Shown: piece after piece, positions 51,700-61,363 of the stretch | Position numbering within the stretch: the first letter of the stretch is position 1 | Layout of the letters: the number at the start of each line of letters is the position of its first letter | From: CALMEC01 sp964628685 | GTDB lineage: Bacteria > Actinomycetota > Thermoleophilia > Miltoncostaeales > Miltoncostaeaceae | Assembly: GCA_964628685.1 (NCBI GenBank) | Contig: CAZVNM010000001.1 | Coordinates: forward strand, 1 to 64,000 | Direction of reading: 5' to 3' | DNA length: 64,000 nt | Notes under the pieces: generated by a model | What the model saw: the letters and a program-made list of their open reading frames with translations, nothing else | Databases searched by the model: none | What the model was told of the DNA's origin: nothing | Translations under genes and position numbers: made by a program

Positions 51700-53064
51700 G
51701 TGAGCGGCGTGGAGATTGCGATCACCCTGGCGGCACTCATCGCGGGCGTCTCGGGCGCCTGGTCGCCCTGAGGATTCGCCATGGTCGAGACCCTCACCCC
51801 CGCAGGCTGCGGGGGCCGTCAGCGCAGTCGCATCGCACTCCTGCTCTTCACCGCGGGCGCCGTCGTCGGTGCCGCGGCGGTCGGGGCGGTCGCCGGTGGG
51901 CTGGGGGCGATCCTTCCCGCGGGACGCGTCAGGATCGCGCTCGTCCTCGGGGTGGTGGCCATCGCGCTGGCGCGCGAGGCCGGTCTGGTGCGGGTGCCGG
52001 TGCCGGCGCTTCGACGACAGGTGCCCGAGGCGTGGCGTCGGCGGCTGCCGCTGCCGGTCTGGACGACGGGCTACGGGGCGATCCTGGGAACCGGCCTGGG
52101 CACCTACCAGCCCACCGCGACGCTCTGGGCCACGCTCGCGACCATCGTCGCGATCGGCGATCCCATCATGGGTGCCGTCTGCATGGCGGCCTTCGGACTG
52201 GCCCGCGGGATCATGGTGCGCGTGCCCGTGGCGGCGCTGGTGGAGCACGCCCGTCCCGGGCGGTCGCCCCTGCGGATCGCCAACGTCGCGGTCCTCGCCC
52301 TCATCCTCGCCACGCTCGCGCCGCAGGCGGCGGGCCAGGAGACACCGGTCCTTGCGGGACGGGCCGATCCGTCGGTCTCGGCCGGAGCGAGCGCGGCCAC
52401 CGTCCATGCGGACGGGGCCGCGTCGGTGGTCGTGACGCCCACGGGCGCCGAATCGATCGTCCTGCCCGACGCCCGCGAGCCGTCGCTCTCCACGAGCGCC
52501 GTCGCGGTGACGACCGCACGCGGTGTGGAGGTGCGGCTGTGGCGGACCGGGCAGGTCCTCACCGTCATCCCCGGCGCCGTCCGGCCCGCGCTCGCCGGTC
52601 GATACCTGGGGTACGTGCTGGTGACCCCCACCGGCGCCCGCCTCATGGTGCGCGACCTGCGCACCGGGGTCACCCGCCTCATCACGCGCGTGGGGCCCAG
52701 CGTCGACCTCGGCCGTCCGTCCATTTCCGGGCGACTGGTCGTCTGGCACGAGGCCTCTGGGCGGCGCAGCCGCATCCTCATGCGGCCGATCGGCGGTCGG
52801 GTGGTCGTCCTGGCCGAGACGCTGCGACGGTGGCAGGTGACGTACCCGTCCATCGCCCGTGGGCGGGTCGTGTGGGTCGAGTCGGATGCCGAGCGCTCGT
52901 GGCTTCGGACCAGGCGGTTGGGTGAGCGACGCAGCCGGGTGATCGCGACGAGCGTCCGCGGGGAGATGTTCACCACGACGGCCACCGACGGCGTGCGCGC
53001 ATGGGTGACGAGCTGGCGGTTCTCGACGACCACCGCGCGCATCCTGGCCGCACGTCTTCCCTGA
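51700..53064 (+). CDS. CcdA/MauF-like membrane protein with in-frame TGA, fused to beta-propeller
   Basis: From GTG 51700 the frame reads MSGVEIAITLAALIAGV, SGAWSP, then TGA at 51769-51771 (codon 24), then GFAMVETLTPAGCGGRQ and on to 53064, 454 codons in all. Proteins of this family, to my recollection, carry WSPCGF at this spot, the redox Cys of a CcdA/DsbD-like domain, so TGA replaces the expected Cys codon. About five further membrane segments follow (to residue about 205). The rest (about 205-454) is a beta-propeller-like region of VRDLRTGVTRL-type strands. If TGA is decoded as selenocysteine this is a new selenoprotein; if not, translation could start at ATG 51781 and lose the first helix and the redox residue. 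GGGGTGG precedes the GTG. Confidence 0.6.
51797..51815 (+). promoter_or_regulatory. SECIS-like hairpin 25 bases after the in-frame TGA
   Basis: CCCCCGCA-GGC-TGCGGGGG folds as an 8-bp stem; opening the A-T closing pair gives GC-AGGCT-GC, close to the AGGTCT loop of the Escherichia coli fdhF SECIS. Spacing to the TGA (51769-51771) is 25 bases to the stem and about 33 to the loop. GC-rich hairpins are common here, so this alone proves nothing. Confidence 0.4.
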
Positions 53065-53095
53065 CACGCGACCCGCGGTCGCCGTCCGGGCGGCG

Positions 53096-53101
53096 TAGCC
53101 T
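53096..53101 (+). promoter_or_regulatory. -10 element, leaderless start at 53108
   Basis: TAGCCT lies 6 bases before ATG 53108, without a Shine-Dalgarno. Confidence 0.5.
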
Positions 53102-53107
53102 GCGCCG

Positions 53108-54196
53108 ATGGGCCTTCACACACCGCTGTGCGACCTCCTCGGCATCCGCCATCCCGTGCTCCTGGCGGGGATGGCCGGCGGACCGACCACGCCGGCGCTG
53201 GTCGCCGCCGTCAGCGAGGCCGGCGGGCTGGGGGCCTTCGGGCTCGCCGGCATGACCACCGACGCCGCGCGGTCGGCGCTGCGTGAGGCCCGATCGCTCA
53301 CCTCCGCGCCGATCGCGGCCAACGTCCTCCTGGCGACCGGCACGGCGGCGACCGCGAGCACCGACGACGTCCACTCGGCGCTCGCGCGACGCCGGCAGGC
53401 GCTCGGCCTGGCGGTGTTCCCGCAGCCGCGACCGCCGGCCGCCACCGGACCCGAGCTCGTCCGGGTGGCGCTCGAGGAGGGCGTCGCCGCGATCGCCACC
53501 GGGCTGGGCGACCCGGCACCGGTCGTGCCCCTGGCGCGCGAGGCGGGGGTGCCGGTGATCGCGATGGTCGCGACCGTCGACGACGCGCGCACCGCGGTCG
53601 CCTCGGGTGCCGACGTGATCGTGGCGCAGGGCGGCGAGGCGGGCGGCCACCGGTCCGACTTCACCCTGACGGATCCGGAACACCCGGCGCTGGTGGGCAC
53701 GCTCGCCCTGGTGCGGCAGGTGGTGCGGGCGGTCGACGTGCCGGTCGTGGCGACCGGCGGGATCATGGACGGCGCGGGGCTCGTGGCGGCCCTGGCGCTC
53801 GGTGCACAGGGGGCGCAGCTGGGCACCCGGTTCCTCTTCGCCGCCGAAAGCGGCGCCAACCCGGGCTACCGGGCGCGGCTGGCCGCCGCCCGGGACACCG
53901 ACACCCGCATCATCACGGCCCTCAGCGGTCGTCCGGCCCGTGGCCTCACCAACGCGCTGCACGACGCGCTGGAGGAGGCGGGATCCCCCAGCCTCGGCTA
54001 CCCGGCCCAGGGCGCCGCGATGGCCGACCTGCGCGCCGACGCAAACCGCCGCGGCAGCGCCGACGACGTCAGCCTGTGGGCGGGACAGGCCGCCGCCCTC
54101 GGCGTCGTGGACCAACCCGCGGGCGCGATCGTGGCCGAGATCATGGAGGAGGCTGCCGCGGTGGTCGCCCGACTGGCGAACGGCTCCGGCGGCTGA
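53108..54196 (+). CDS. Nitronate monooxygenase / 2-nitropropane dioxygenase-like
   Basis: 362 residues forming a TIM-barrel flavoprotein that oxidises nitronates (toxic nitroalkane anions) with FMN. Characteristic blocks are HPVLLAGMAGGPTTPALVAAVSEAGGLGAFG, split as HPVLLAGMAGG and VSEAGGLGAFG, APIAANVLL, ADVIVAQGGEAGGHRSDF, VVATGGIMDGAGLVAALALGA and QLGTRFLFAAES. Length fits class I NMO. Transcribed from its own leaderless promoter. Confidence 0.92.
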   Translation: MGLHTPLCDLLGIRHPVLLAGMAGGPTTPALVAAVSEAGGLGAFGLAGMTTDAARSALREARSLTSAPIAANVLLATGTAATASTDDVHSALARRRQALGLAVFPQPRPPAATGPELVRVALEEGVAAIATGLGDPAPVVPLAREAGVPVIAMVATVDDARTAVASGADVIVAQGGEAGGHRSDFTLTDPEHPALVGTLALVRQVVRAVDVPVVATGGIMDGAGLVAALALGAQGAQLGTRFLFAAESGANPGYRARLAAARDTDTRIITALSGRPARGLTNALHDALEEAGSPSLGYPAQGAAMADLRADANRRGSADDVSLWAGQAAALGVVDQPAGAIVAEIMEEAAAVVARLANGSGG

Positions 54197-54216
54197 CGCA
54201 CCGGGCCCGGCGGGCC

Positions 54217-55215
54217 CTACCGCGTCAGCGTGCTCCCGACCAGCGTGGGCGGGCGCGCCCCCAGGAAGAAGATCCCCGGAAGCCCGGCGGTCTCGAACCC
54301 GCGGCTGGGGTTTCGCCGCAGCTTCGACCGGACGATCGCGGCGGTGCCCGTGCGGTCGTTGCTGACGAAGAACACCGCGCCGCCGCCCTCCGGGGCGACG
54401 TTGTCCTCGATCACCGTGTCGCGGAGGGTCAGCGTGAACCGGTTGCCATCCAGGTAGATCGCACCGCCGTTGCCGCCGCCGGGGGTCCCGGGGCGCGCCG
54501 GGTTGGCCCCGCGGCCGGTCGCCCGGTTGCCGGTGAAGCGACTGCCGGTGACGAGCCACGACACGCCGATGCTGGAGAGCGCGCCGCCGTTGGCGCAGCG
54601 GCCGTCGCGGAAGACGCTGCCGCTCACCGTGACCGGCCGGTCGCGGAACTGGTCGAGCGCCCGGATGGCGGCGCCGCCCACGTCGGGTCCGTTCAGGTCG
54701 CAGCGGTTGGCGGTGAACGTGGAGCGCTGCACGATCAGGCGACCACCGCGCGCGAAGATCGCCCCTCCCCCGCCGCCGTCGACCCGCTGGCCGGTCGCGT
54801 TGCCGCCGCGCAGACCCAGGTTGCGCACGATGAGCGTGGGCGTCGCCTGGTCGTCACAGTGGCTCGTGGTCCACACCTGCGCCCGGTCACAGGTGTTCTG
54901 GTAGAGGATCCGCTGGCGACCCATGCCGTCCAGGGTCACGCGGCCGCCGCCGTCCAGGATGAGGACCGGGTTGGTGTTGCGCACCTTGGCGGTGCGGGTC
55001 ATGCGGATGGTGATCGGCGCCGGGCCGCAGTTGAATGTCACGTGGCCGCCGCGGGCGACGGCGTTCACCACGGCCGTCGACGTGCATCCCCTGGGGGTGC
55101 CGTCGCCGATCACGCGACGGGGGACGGCGTCGGCCGATGCCGCGAGGCCAAGGACGGCGGCGGCGATGACGACCGGTCCGACCCGTCGGCCGGCGCGTGC
55201 GGGACGTGAGGTCAT
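54217..55215 (-). CDS. Secreted right-handed beta-helix protein
   Basis: 332 residues with a signal peptide (RRVGPVVIAAAVLGLAASADA). Repeated turns of the type LTLRDTVIEDN, GGGAVFFVSN, VTVSGSVFRDGRCANGGALSS and SWLVTGSRFTGNRA build a parallel beta-helix of about nine coils, as in pectate-lyase-like and polymorphic surface proteins. No catalytic residues are apparent. ATG 55215 follows TATCGT by 7 bases (55228-55223), supporting a leaderless start. Ends ...PTLVGSTLTR with no anchor. Probably surface-exposed or released. Confidence 0.8.
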   Translation of the reverse strand: MTSRPARAGRRVGPVVIAAAVLGLAASADAVPRRVIGDGTPRGCTSTAVVNAVARGGHVTFNCGPAPITIRMTRTAKVRNTNPVLILDGGGRVTLDGMGRQRILYQNTCDRAQVWTTSHCDDQATPTLIVRNLGLRGGNATGQRVDGGGGGAIFARGGRLIVQRSTFTANRCDLNGPDVGGAAIRALDQFRDRPVTVSGSVFRDGRCANGGALSSIGVSWLVTGSRFTGNRATGRGANPARPGTPGGGNGGAIYLDGNRFTLTLRDTVIEDNVAPEGGGAVFFVSNDRTGTAAIVRSKLRRNPSRGFETAGLPGIFFLGARPPTLVGSTLTR

Positions 55216-55342
55216 GCGGGGCACGATATCGGGAGCCACCGTTCGGATCGACGCGGTGACCGGTCGGATGAATCGACCGGCACCACCTCTGACGCCGCAG
55301 CGCGAACCCACGGCGGCCGGCGTCCGTGCGGACGGGCCTGCC

Positions 55343-56824
55343 TCAGGGTCGCGATTCGGGGAACCCGTTCTCCGGGGTCCACGCCGGTCGGGCCGGTGTG
55401 CGGAGCCATGCGGTGAAGAACCCCGACAGGTCCTGCCCGCTCACCTGCGCCGCCAGCGCCTCGAAGTCGTCCACGCGCGCGGTGCGACCGGTGAACCGCT
55501 CCACCCACGCGCGCAGGAGCCGCCGGTACGCCGCGTCCCCGATCCGGTTGCGAAGCGCCTGCTGCATCATGCCGCCCCGGTCGTAGACCGCCGGGTCGAA
55601 CAGCCGGCCCTTGCCCGGATCGTCGAGCCGCAGCCCCCAGAACGGGTCATCCGGCCCGTGCGCGGTCCACATCGTCGCCATCTGGCGGGCGGCCGACGGT
55701 CCGCCATGCCGTTCGGTCCACAGCATCTCCGCCCAGCGGGCCATGCCCTCGTTGTCGACGATGTCGGACCACTGGTCAAGGCGCACCAGGTCGCCCATCC
55801 ACTGGTGCGCGAGTTCGTGAACCATCAGCCGGCGCGCCGCGGCGTCGTCGGCCATGGCGGGATAGGTGGGCCGCGTCTGGTTCTCCATCGCCCAGTCCTC
55901 GGTGTCGAAGGTCGCCGTCACGAGCCCACCGCCGGCGCTGAACGGATACCGGCCGTACTCCGTCGCCTGCAGGGCGAGGATGCCAGGCGTCAGCTGCAGG
56001 AGACGCATGTTGATGCGCCGGCTGCGGGCGGGGAGCGCCCTGGACACCGCGTAGGTGAAGTCCACCCCACCCACCCGCTGGGATGCCATCTCGAACCTGC
56101 CGGCCGCCATGAACGCCTGGTAGGGGCCCAACGGCTCGTCGGTCCGCCACCGCCAGACGCGCAGTCCACCCTGCTCGCGGGTGTCGATCAGCCGGCCGAC
56201 CGAGATCCCCTGTCGACCCCTCGGCACCCGCAGCGTGACGTCGTACAGCGCCGAGTCGCGCAGGGTGGCGTTGACCGGGAACCACCACCGGGATGCGTCG
56301 GGCTCGCCCGACACCAGGATCTCGTCGGTCGCGTGGAACCATCCGCGGGGTCGAGGTCCGCTGTGGTAGCCGACGACGACCGTGAACGGCGCGCCCTCGC
56401 GCACGGCACAGCGCGGGGTGATGGAGAGCTTGGCGCCGACGCGACGAAACCGGGCCGGACGGCCGTCGACGCGCACCGCGTCCGGAACGAGGGCCAGGTC
56501 GAGGCTGAACGCGCTCAGGTCCTGGGTCGCGGTGGCCGCGATCGTCGAGGTGCCCCGCACCAGTCGGGCGCCGGCGGTGTCAACGGTGTTGTCGATGCGG
56601 TAGCTCCGCACGTCGTACCCCCCGTTGCCGAGCGCGGGCAGGTACGGGTCGTCCACCCGCGGCGTCCCCGGCGCACCGGTGACCCCGCAGGCCCCTGCCG
56701 GCACGGGCGATGCCCCGCGCGGACCCGCGGCGAACAGCAGGGCGCCGACGACGAGCACCCCCACCGCGGCCCCTCCGGCGGAGCCGACGAACCGCAGAAG
56801 CGGCGGTCGCGGCCGGAGGGGCAC
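55343..56824 (-). CDS. Secreted M1-family zinc metallopeptidase (aminopeptidase-like)
   Basis: 493 residues. A hydrophobic N-terminus (VGVLVVGALLFAAG) exports or anchors it. The catalytic core has VHELAHQWMGDL with His336, Glu337 and His340 plus Glu359 (HEXXH-18-E), and WAMENQ stands for the GxMEN substrate motif. M1 enzymes of this kind trim peptides from the N-terminus. AGGGAGGG lies 7 bases before GTG 56824. The gene starts only 13 bases after gpmI and is likely the last gene of the glycolytic operon, an unusual position. Confidence 0.9.
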   Translation of the reverse strand: MPLRPRPPLLRFVGSAGGAAVGVLVVGALLFAAGPRGASPVPAGACGVTGAPGTPRVDDPYLPALGNGGYDVRSYRIDNTVDTAGARLVRGTSTIAATATQDLSAFSLDLALVPDAVRVDGRPARFRRVGAKLSITPRCAVREGAPFTVVVGYHSGPRPRGWFHATDEILVSGEPDASRWWFPVNATLRDSALYDVTLRVPRGRQGISVGRLIDTREQGGLRVWRWRTDEPLGPYQAFMAAGRFEMASQRVGGVDFTYAVSRALPARSRRINMRLLQLTPGILALQATEYGRYPFSAGGGLVTATFDTEDWAMENQTRPTYPAMADDAAARRLMVHELAHQWMGDLVRLDQWSDIVDNEGMARWAEMLWTERHGGPSAARQMATMWTAHGPDDPFWGLRLDDPGKGRLFDPAVYDRGGMMQQALRNRIGDAAYRRLLRAWVERFTGRTARVDDFEALAAQVSGQDLSGFFTAWLRTPARPAWTPENGFPESRP

Positions 56825-56837
56825 GGCGAGTCCCTCC

Positions 56838-58340
56838 CTATCCGTCCACCAGGACGTCGCCCGTCATCGCCGCCGACGGCTCCCAGCCGTTCAGGGCGCA
56901 CAGGGTGGGTGCCACATCGCCCAGCTTGCCCTCCCGCAGCCGGAGCCCCGGGCGGTCGATCCACAGCGGCACCGGGTTGATGGTGTGCGCCGTGTTGGGG
57001 CTGCCGTCCGGCTCCAGCATGACCTCGCTGTTGCCGTGGTCGGCGGTGACGGCGAGGATGCCGCCGCGGTCGGCGACCGCCTGGCGGATGGGGCCCATGC
57101 AGCGGTCCACGGCCTCGATGCCGGCGACCGCCGCCGGGATCACACCGGTGTGGCCGACCATGTCGGCGTTGGCGAAGTTGACGATGACGAGGTCCGGGAT
57201 CTCCGGGTCCGCCACGCCGTCCACCACCGCCTGGCCCACGCCCGCGGCGCTCATCTCGGGCGCCTGGTCGTAGGTCGCCACGTGCTGCGGCGACTGGACC
57301 AGCACGCGCTGCTCACCCTCGAACGGCTCCTCGCGGCCGCCGTTGAAGAAGTAGGTGACGTGGGCGTACTTCTCGGTCTCGGCCACGTGCAGCTGTCGCA
57401 GCCCCATGCCGGCCACATGTTCGGCCAGGCCCAGGGTCACGTTCTCGGACTCGAAGGCCACCGGATACGTCCATTCGGCGCGGTAGCGCGTCATGGTCGC
57501 CATGTGCGGCGCGGGCCAGTCACCGCCGCGATCGAACCCGTCGAAGCCGGGGTCGGCCAGCGCCTGCGTGAGCTGGCGTCCGCGGTCCGGACGGAAGTTC
57601 CAGTAGATGACGGCGTCGCCGGGACGGACCCGGCCGACCGACGCGTCGCCGATGACGAAGGGCTCGATGAACTCGTCGGTGGTGCCCCGCTCGTAGCTCG
57701 CGCGGATCGCATCGGCGGCCGTGGGCGCGGACTCGCCCTGCCCGTGGACCATGGCCTCGTAGGCACGCTGGGTGCGCTCCCACCGCCTGTCGCGGTCCAT
57801 CGCCCAGTAGCGGCCACAGACGGTCGCCACGTTCACGCCGTCCTTCTCGAGCGCCTCGATGAAGGCGAGCGCGGCGTCGGGACGCGAGTCGCGTCCGTCG
57901 GTGAGCGCGTGGACGTAGAGGTTCTGCACGCCGCGCTCACGCGCCATGCGGATGAGGGCCTCCAGGTGACGCTGGCTCGCGTGTACGCCGCCCGAGCCGA
58001 TGAGCCCCACCAGGTGCAGGGCGTGGCCCTGCGCGGCGTCCATGGCCTCCGCGAGCGCCGGGTTCTGCGCGATCGAGCCGTCCGTGATGGCCTCGTCGAT
58101 GCGCACCAGCATCTGGGCCACACGACGTCCCGCGCCCAGGTTGAGGTGGCCCACCTCGCTGTTGCCCATCTGCCCGTCGGGCAGGCCGACCGGCAGACCG
58201 GAGGCGTTCAACCGGGTGGCCGACCCCTCGCGCGCGAGCGCGTCGAGGTTGGGCGTCGCCGCCAGCGAGACCGCGTTGCCGGGTCCCGCCGGGGCGATGC
58301 CGAAGCCGTCGATGACGACCAGGACGAGCGGACCCGCCAT
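56838..58340 (-). CDS. gpmI: 2,3-bisphosphoglycerate-independent phosphoglycerate mutase
   Basis: Interconverts 3- and 2-phosphoglycerate. The 500-residue protein shows VVIDGFGIAP, PDGQMGNSEVGHLNLGAGR (phosphoserine site), HALTDGRDS, NFANADMVGHTG and VTADHGNSE, the metal-binding pattern of GpmI. ATG 58340 overlaps the tpiA stop by one base (TGATG). Confidence 0.97.
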   Translation of the reverse strand: MAGPLVLVVIDGFGIAPAGPGNAVSLAATPNLDALAREGSATRLNASGLPVGLPDGQMGNSEVGHLNLGAGRRVAQMLVRIDEAITDGSIAQNPALAEAMDAAQGHALHLVGLIGSGGVHASQRHLEALIRMARERGVQNLYVHALTDGRDSRPDAALAFIEALEKDGVNVATVCGRYWAMDRDRRWERTQRAYEAMVHGQGESAPTAADAIRASYERGTTDEFIEPFVIGDASVGRVRPGDAVIYWNFRPDRGRQLTQALADPGFDGFDRGGDWPAPHMATMTRYRAEWTYPVAFESENVTLGLAEHVAGMGLRQLHVAETEKYAHVTYFFNGGREEPFEGEQRVLVQSPQHVATYDQAPEMSAAGVGQAVVDGVADPEIPDLVIVNFANADMVGHTGVIPAAVAGIEAVDRCMGPIRQAVADRGGILAVTADHGNSEVMLEPDGSPNTAHTINPVPLWIDRPGLRLREGKLGDVAPTLCALNGWEPSAAMTGDVLVDG

Positions 58341-59095
58341 CAGGCGCCGACCGCCCCGCGGACGATGGCGGCGAACTTCTCGGCCTCCAGGCTGGCGCCG
58401 CCGACCAGGGCCCCGTCGACATCCGGCTGCGACATGAGCTCGGCGGCGTTGTCGGGGCTGACGCTGCCACCGTAGAGCACCCGCAGTGCCGCGCCGTCGA
58501 ACCGCTCGGCCGCGACGCTGCGCACGTGGGCGCATGCCTCCTGCGCCTGTTCGGGGGTGGCGGTGCGACCGGTGCCGATGGCCCAGATGGGCTCGTAGGC
58601 GACGGCGATGCGGTCCTGCTCGCTGGGGTCGACCTGTGCGAGGCCGGCGGTCACCTGCCCGGTGAGCCAGTCCATGGTCTCGCCGGCGTCACGCTGCTCG
58701 AGCGACTCGCCGCAGCACATGATGACCCGAAGCCCTCCGTCCAGCGCGGCGCGCACGCGGGCGGCCACCTGGTCGTCGGTCTCACCGGCGGCGCGGCGTT
58801 CGGAGTGTCCGACGAGGGTGCCGGCCGCACCGGTGGCGACGATCATCGCCGCGCTGATCTCGCCGGTGTGGGCACCGGACTCCTTCTCGTGGACCGCCTG
58901 GGCCAGCACGTCGATGTTGCTGCCCTTCAGCGCGTCGGCCGCCGCCTGGAGGGCGGTGTACGGCGGGCAGACGGCGATCTCGACACCATCCACCCCCTCC
59001 ACCAGCGCGCGCAGCGCGGTGCAGGTCTCGGCGCCCTCCGCGGAGGTCTTGTTCATCTTCCAGTTGCCGGCGACGATCGGTGTGCGTGTGCTCAT
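58340..59095 (-). CDS. tpiA: Triosephosphate isomerase
   Basis: Interconverts dihydroxyacetone phosphate and glyceraldehyde 3-phosphate. VAGNWKMNKT (catalytic Lys), VGHSERR (His) and VAYEPIWAIGTG (Glu) are intact, with LYGGSVSPDN near the end. ATG 59095 overlaps the pgk stop (ATGA). Confidence 0.98.
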   Translation of the reverse strand: MSTRTPIVAGNWKMNKTSAEGAETCTALRALVEGVDGVEIAVCPPYTALQAAADALKGSNIDVLAQAVHEKESGAHTGEISAAMIVATGAAGTLVGHSERRAAGETDDQVAARVRAALDGGLRVIMCCGESLEQRDAGETMDWLTGQVTAGLAQVDPSEQDRIAVAYEPIWAIGTGRTATPEQAQEACAHVRSVAAERFDGAALRVLYGGSVSPDNAAELMSQPDVDGALVGGASLEAEKFAAIVRGAVGA

Positions 59096-60282
59096 GATCC
59101 TTGGAGTGCGGCGACGCCCGGAAGGGTCCGTCCCTCGAGCATCTCGAGCGAGGCCCCGCCGCCGGTTGAGACGTGGGTGAACTTGTCGTCGAGCCCGAAC
59201 TGGACGACGGCGGCTCCGGAGTCGCCGCCGCCGACCACGGTCACACCGGACGCCGCGGCCATGGCCTCGGCCACGGCACGGGTGCCCGCCGCGAACGGCT
59301 CGATCTCGAACGCGCCCATCGGGCCGTTCCACATGATGGTCCCGGCAGACGCGATGGCCTCGGCGTAGGCCGCCGAGGTGCGCGGTCCGATGTCGACACC
59401 CATTCCCCAGTTGGGGATGGCGTCCGACGGGACGACCTCGCGCTTGGAGTCGGCCTCGAACCGGTCGGCCACCAGGATGTCGGTGGGAAGCTGCAGGGTG
59501 CAGTTGACCTTGCCCGCGCGCTCCAGAAGGCCGAGCGCGAGCTTCTGCGTCTCCTCGTCCTCGTGCAGCGACTTGCCGACCGGGTCGCCGAGCGCCTTCA
59601 GGAACGTGAAGCACATGGCGCCGCCGATGAGGATGCGGTCGGTGATCTCGAGCAGGTGTTCGATCAGCGGCAGCTTGTCACTGACCTTCGATCCGCCGAG
59701 CACGGCCACGAACGGCTTCTTGGGCTTCTCGAGGATCCCCGAGATGACCTCCACCTCCCGCGCCAGCAGGAGGCCGGCGGCCGCCGGCAGCACGTGCGCC
59801 ACACCCTCGGTGGACGCGTGCGCACGGTGCGCCGCGCCGAAGGCGTCGTTGACGTAATGGGTGAACCCGGCCGCCAGGTCCTTCGCGAAGCCCGGGTCGT
59901 TCTTCTCCTCCTCCGCGTGGAAGCGGAGGTTCTCGAGCAGCAGGACCTGGCCGGGCTGGAGGGCGTCGACCTTGGCGCGCACCTCGTCGCCGACGCTGTC
60001 GGGCGCCAGTTCGACCGGGACGCCCAGGAGTTCGGACAGGCGCTCGGCGCACGGCGCGAGCGACAGCTCGGGCTTCACCTCGCCCTTGGGGCGGCCGAGG
60101 TGGCTGCAGACGGCGACGGCGGCACCCGCGTCCAGCAGGTGCTTGATGGTCGGCACCGACGCCCGGATGCGGGTGTCGTCGGTGATCCTCCCGTCCTCGA
60201 GCGGGACGTTGAGGTCCGACCGGACCAGGACCTTGGTCCCGGTCCAGTCGTGGCCGACGTTGGTGATGTCGGTGAGCGCCAT
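59092..60282 (-). CDS. pgk: Phosphoglycerate kinase
   Basis: Transfers the acyl phosphate of 1,3-bisphosphoglycerate to ADP. 396 residues; VLVRSDLNVPL, HLGRPKG, LLLENLRFHAEEEKNDPGFAKDLA, VAVLGGSKVSDK and GGGDSGAAV are canonical. Starts 2 bases after the gap stop. Confidence 0.98.
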   Translation of the reverse strand: MALTDITNVGHDWTGTKVLVRSDLNVPLEDGRITDDTRIRASVPTIKHLLDAGAAVAVCSHLGRPKGEVKPELSLAPCAERLSELLGVPVELAPDSVGDEVRAKVDALQPGQVLLLENLRFHAEEEKNDPGFAKDLAAGFTHYVNDAFGAAHRAHASTEGVAHVLPAAAGLLLAREVEVISGILEKPKKPFVAVLGGSKVSDKLPLIEHLLEITDRILIGGAMCFTFLKALGDPVGKSLHEDEETQKLALGLLERAGKVNCTLQLPTDILVADRFEADSKREVVPSDAIPNWGMGVDIGPRTSAAYAEAIASAGTIMWNGPMGAFEIEPFAAGTRAVAEAMAAASGVTVVGGGDSGAAVVQFGLDDKFTHVSTGGGASLEMLEGRTLPGVAALQGS

Positions 60283-60284
60283 GA

Positions 60285-61286
<1,002 letters not shown>

Positions 61287-61363
61287 CTCACACTCCTGAC
61301 ATTGGTTCTCGGAAGGGGTCATTCGAGCCTACCAACGTCCGCCTTTGCTGGGACACTGCCCCG

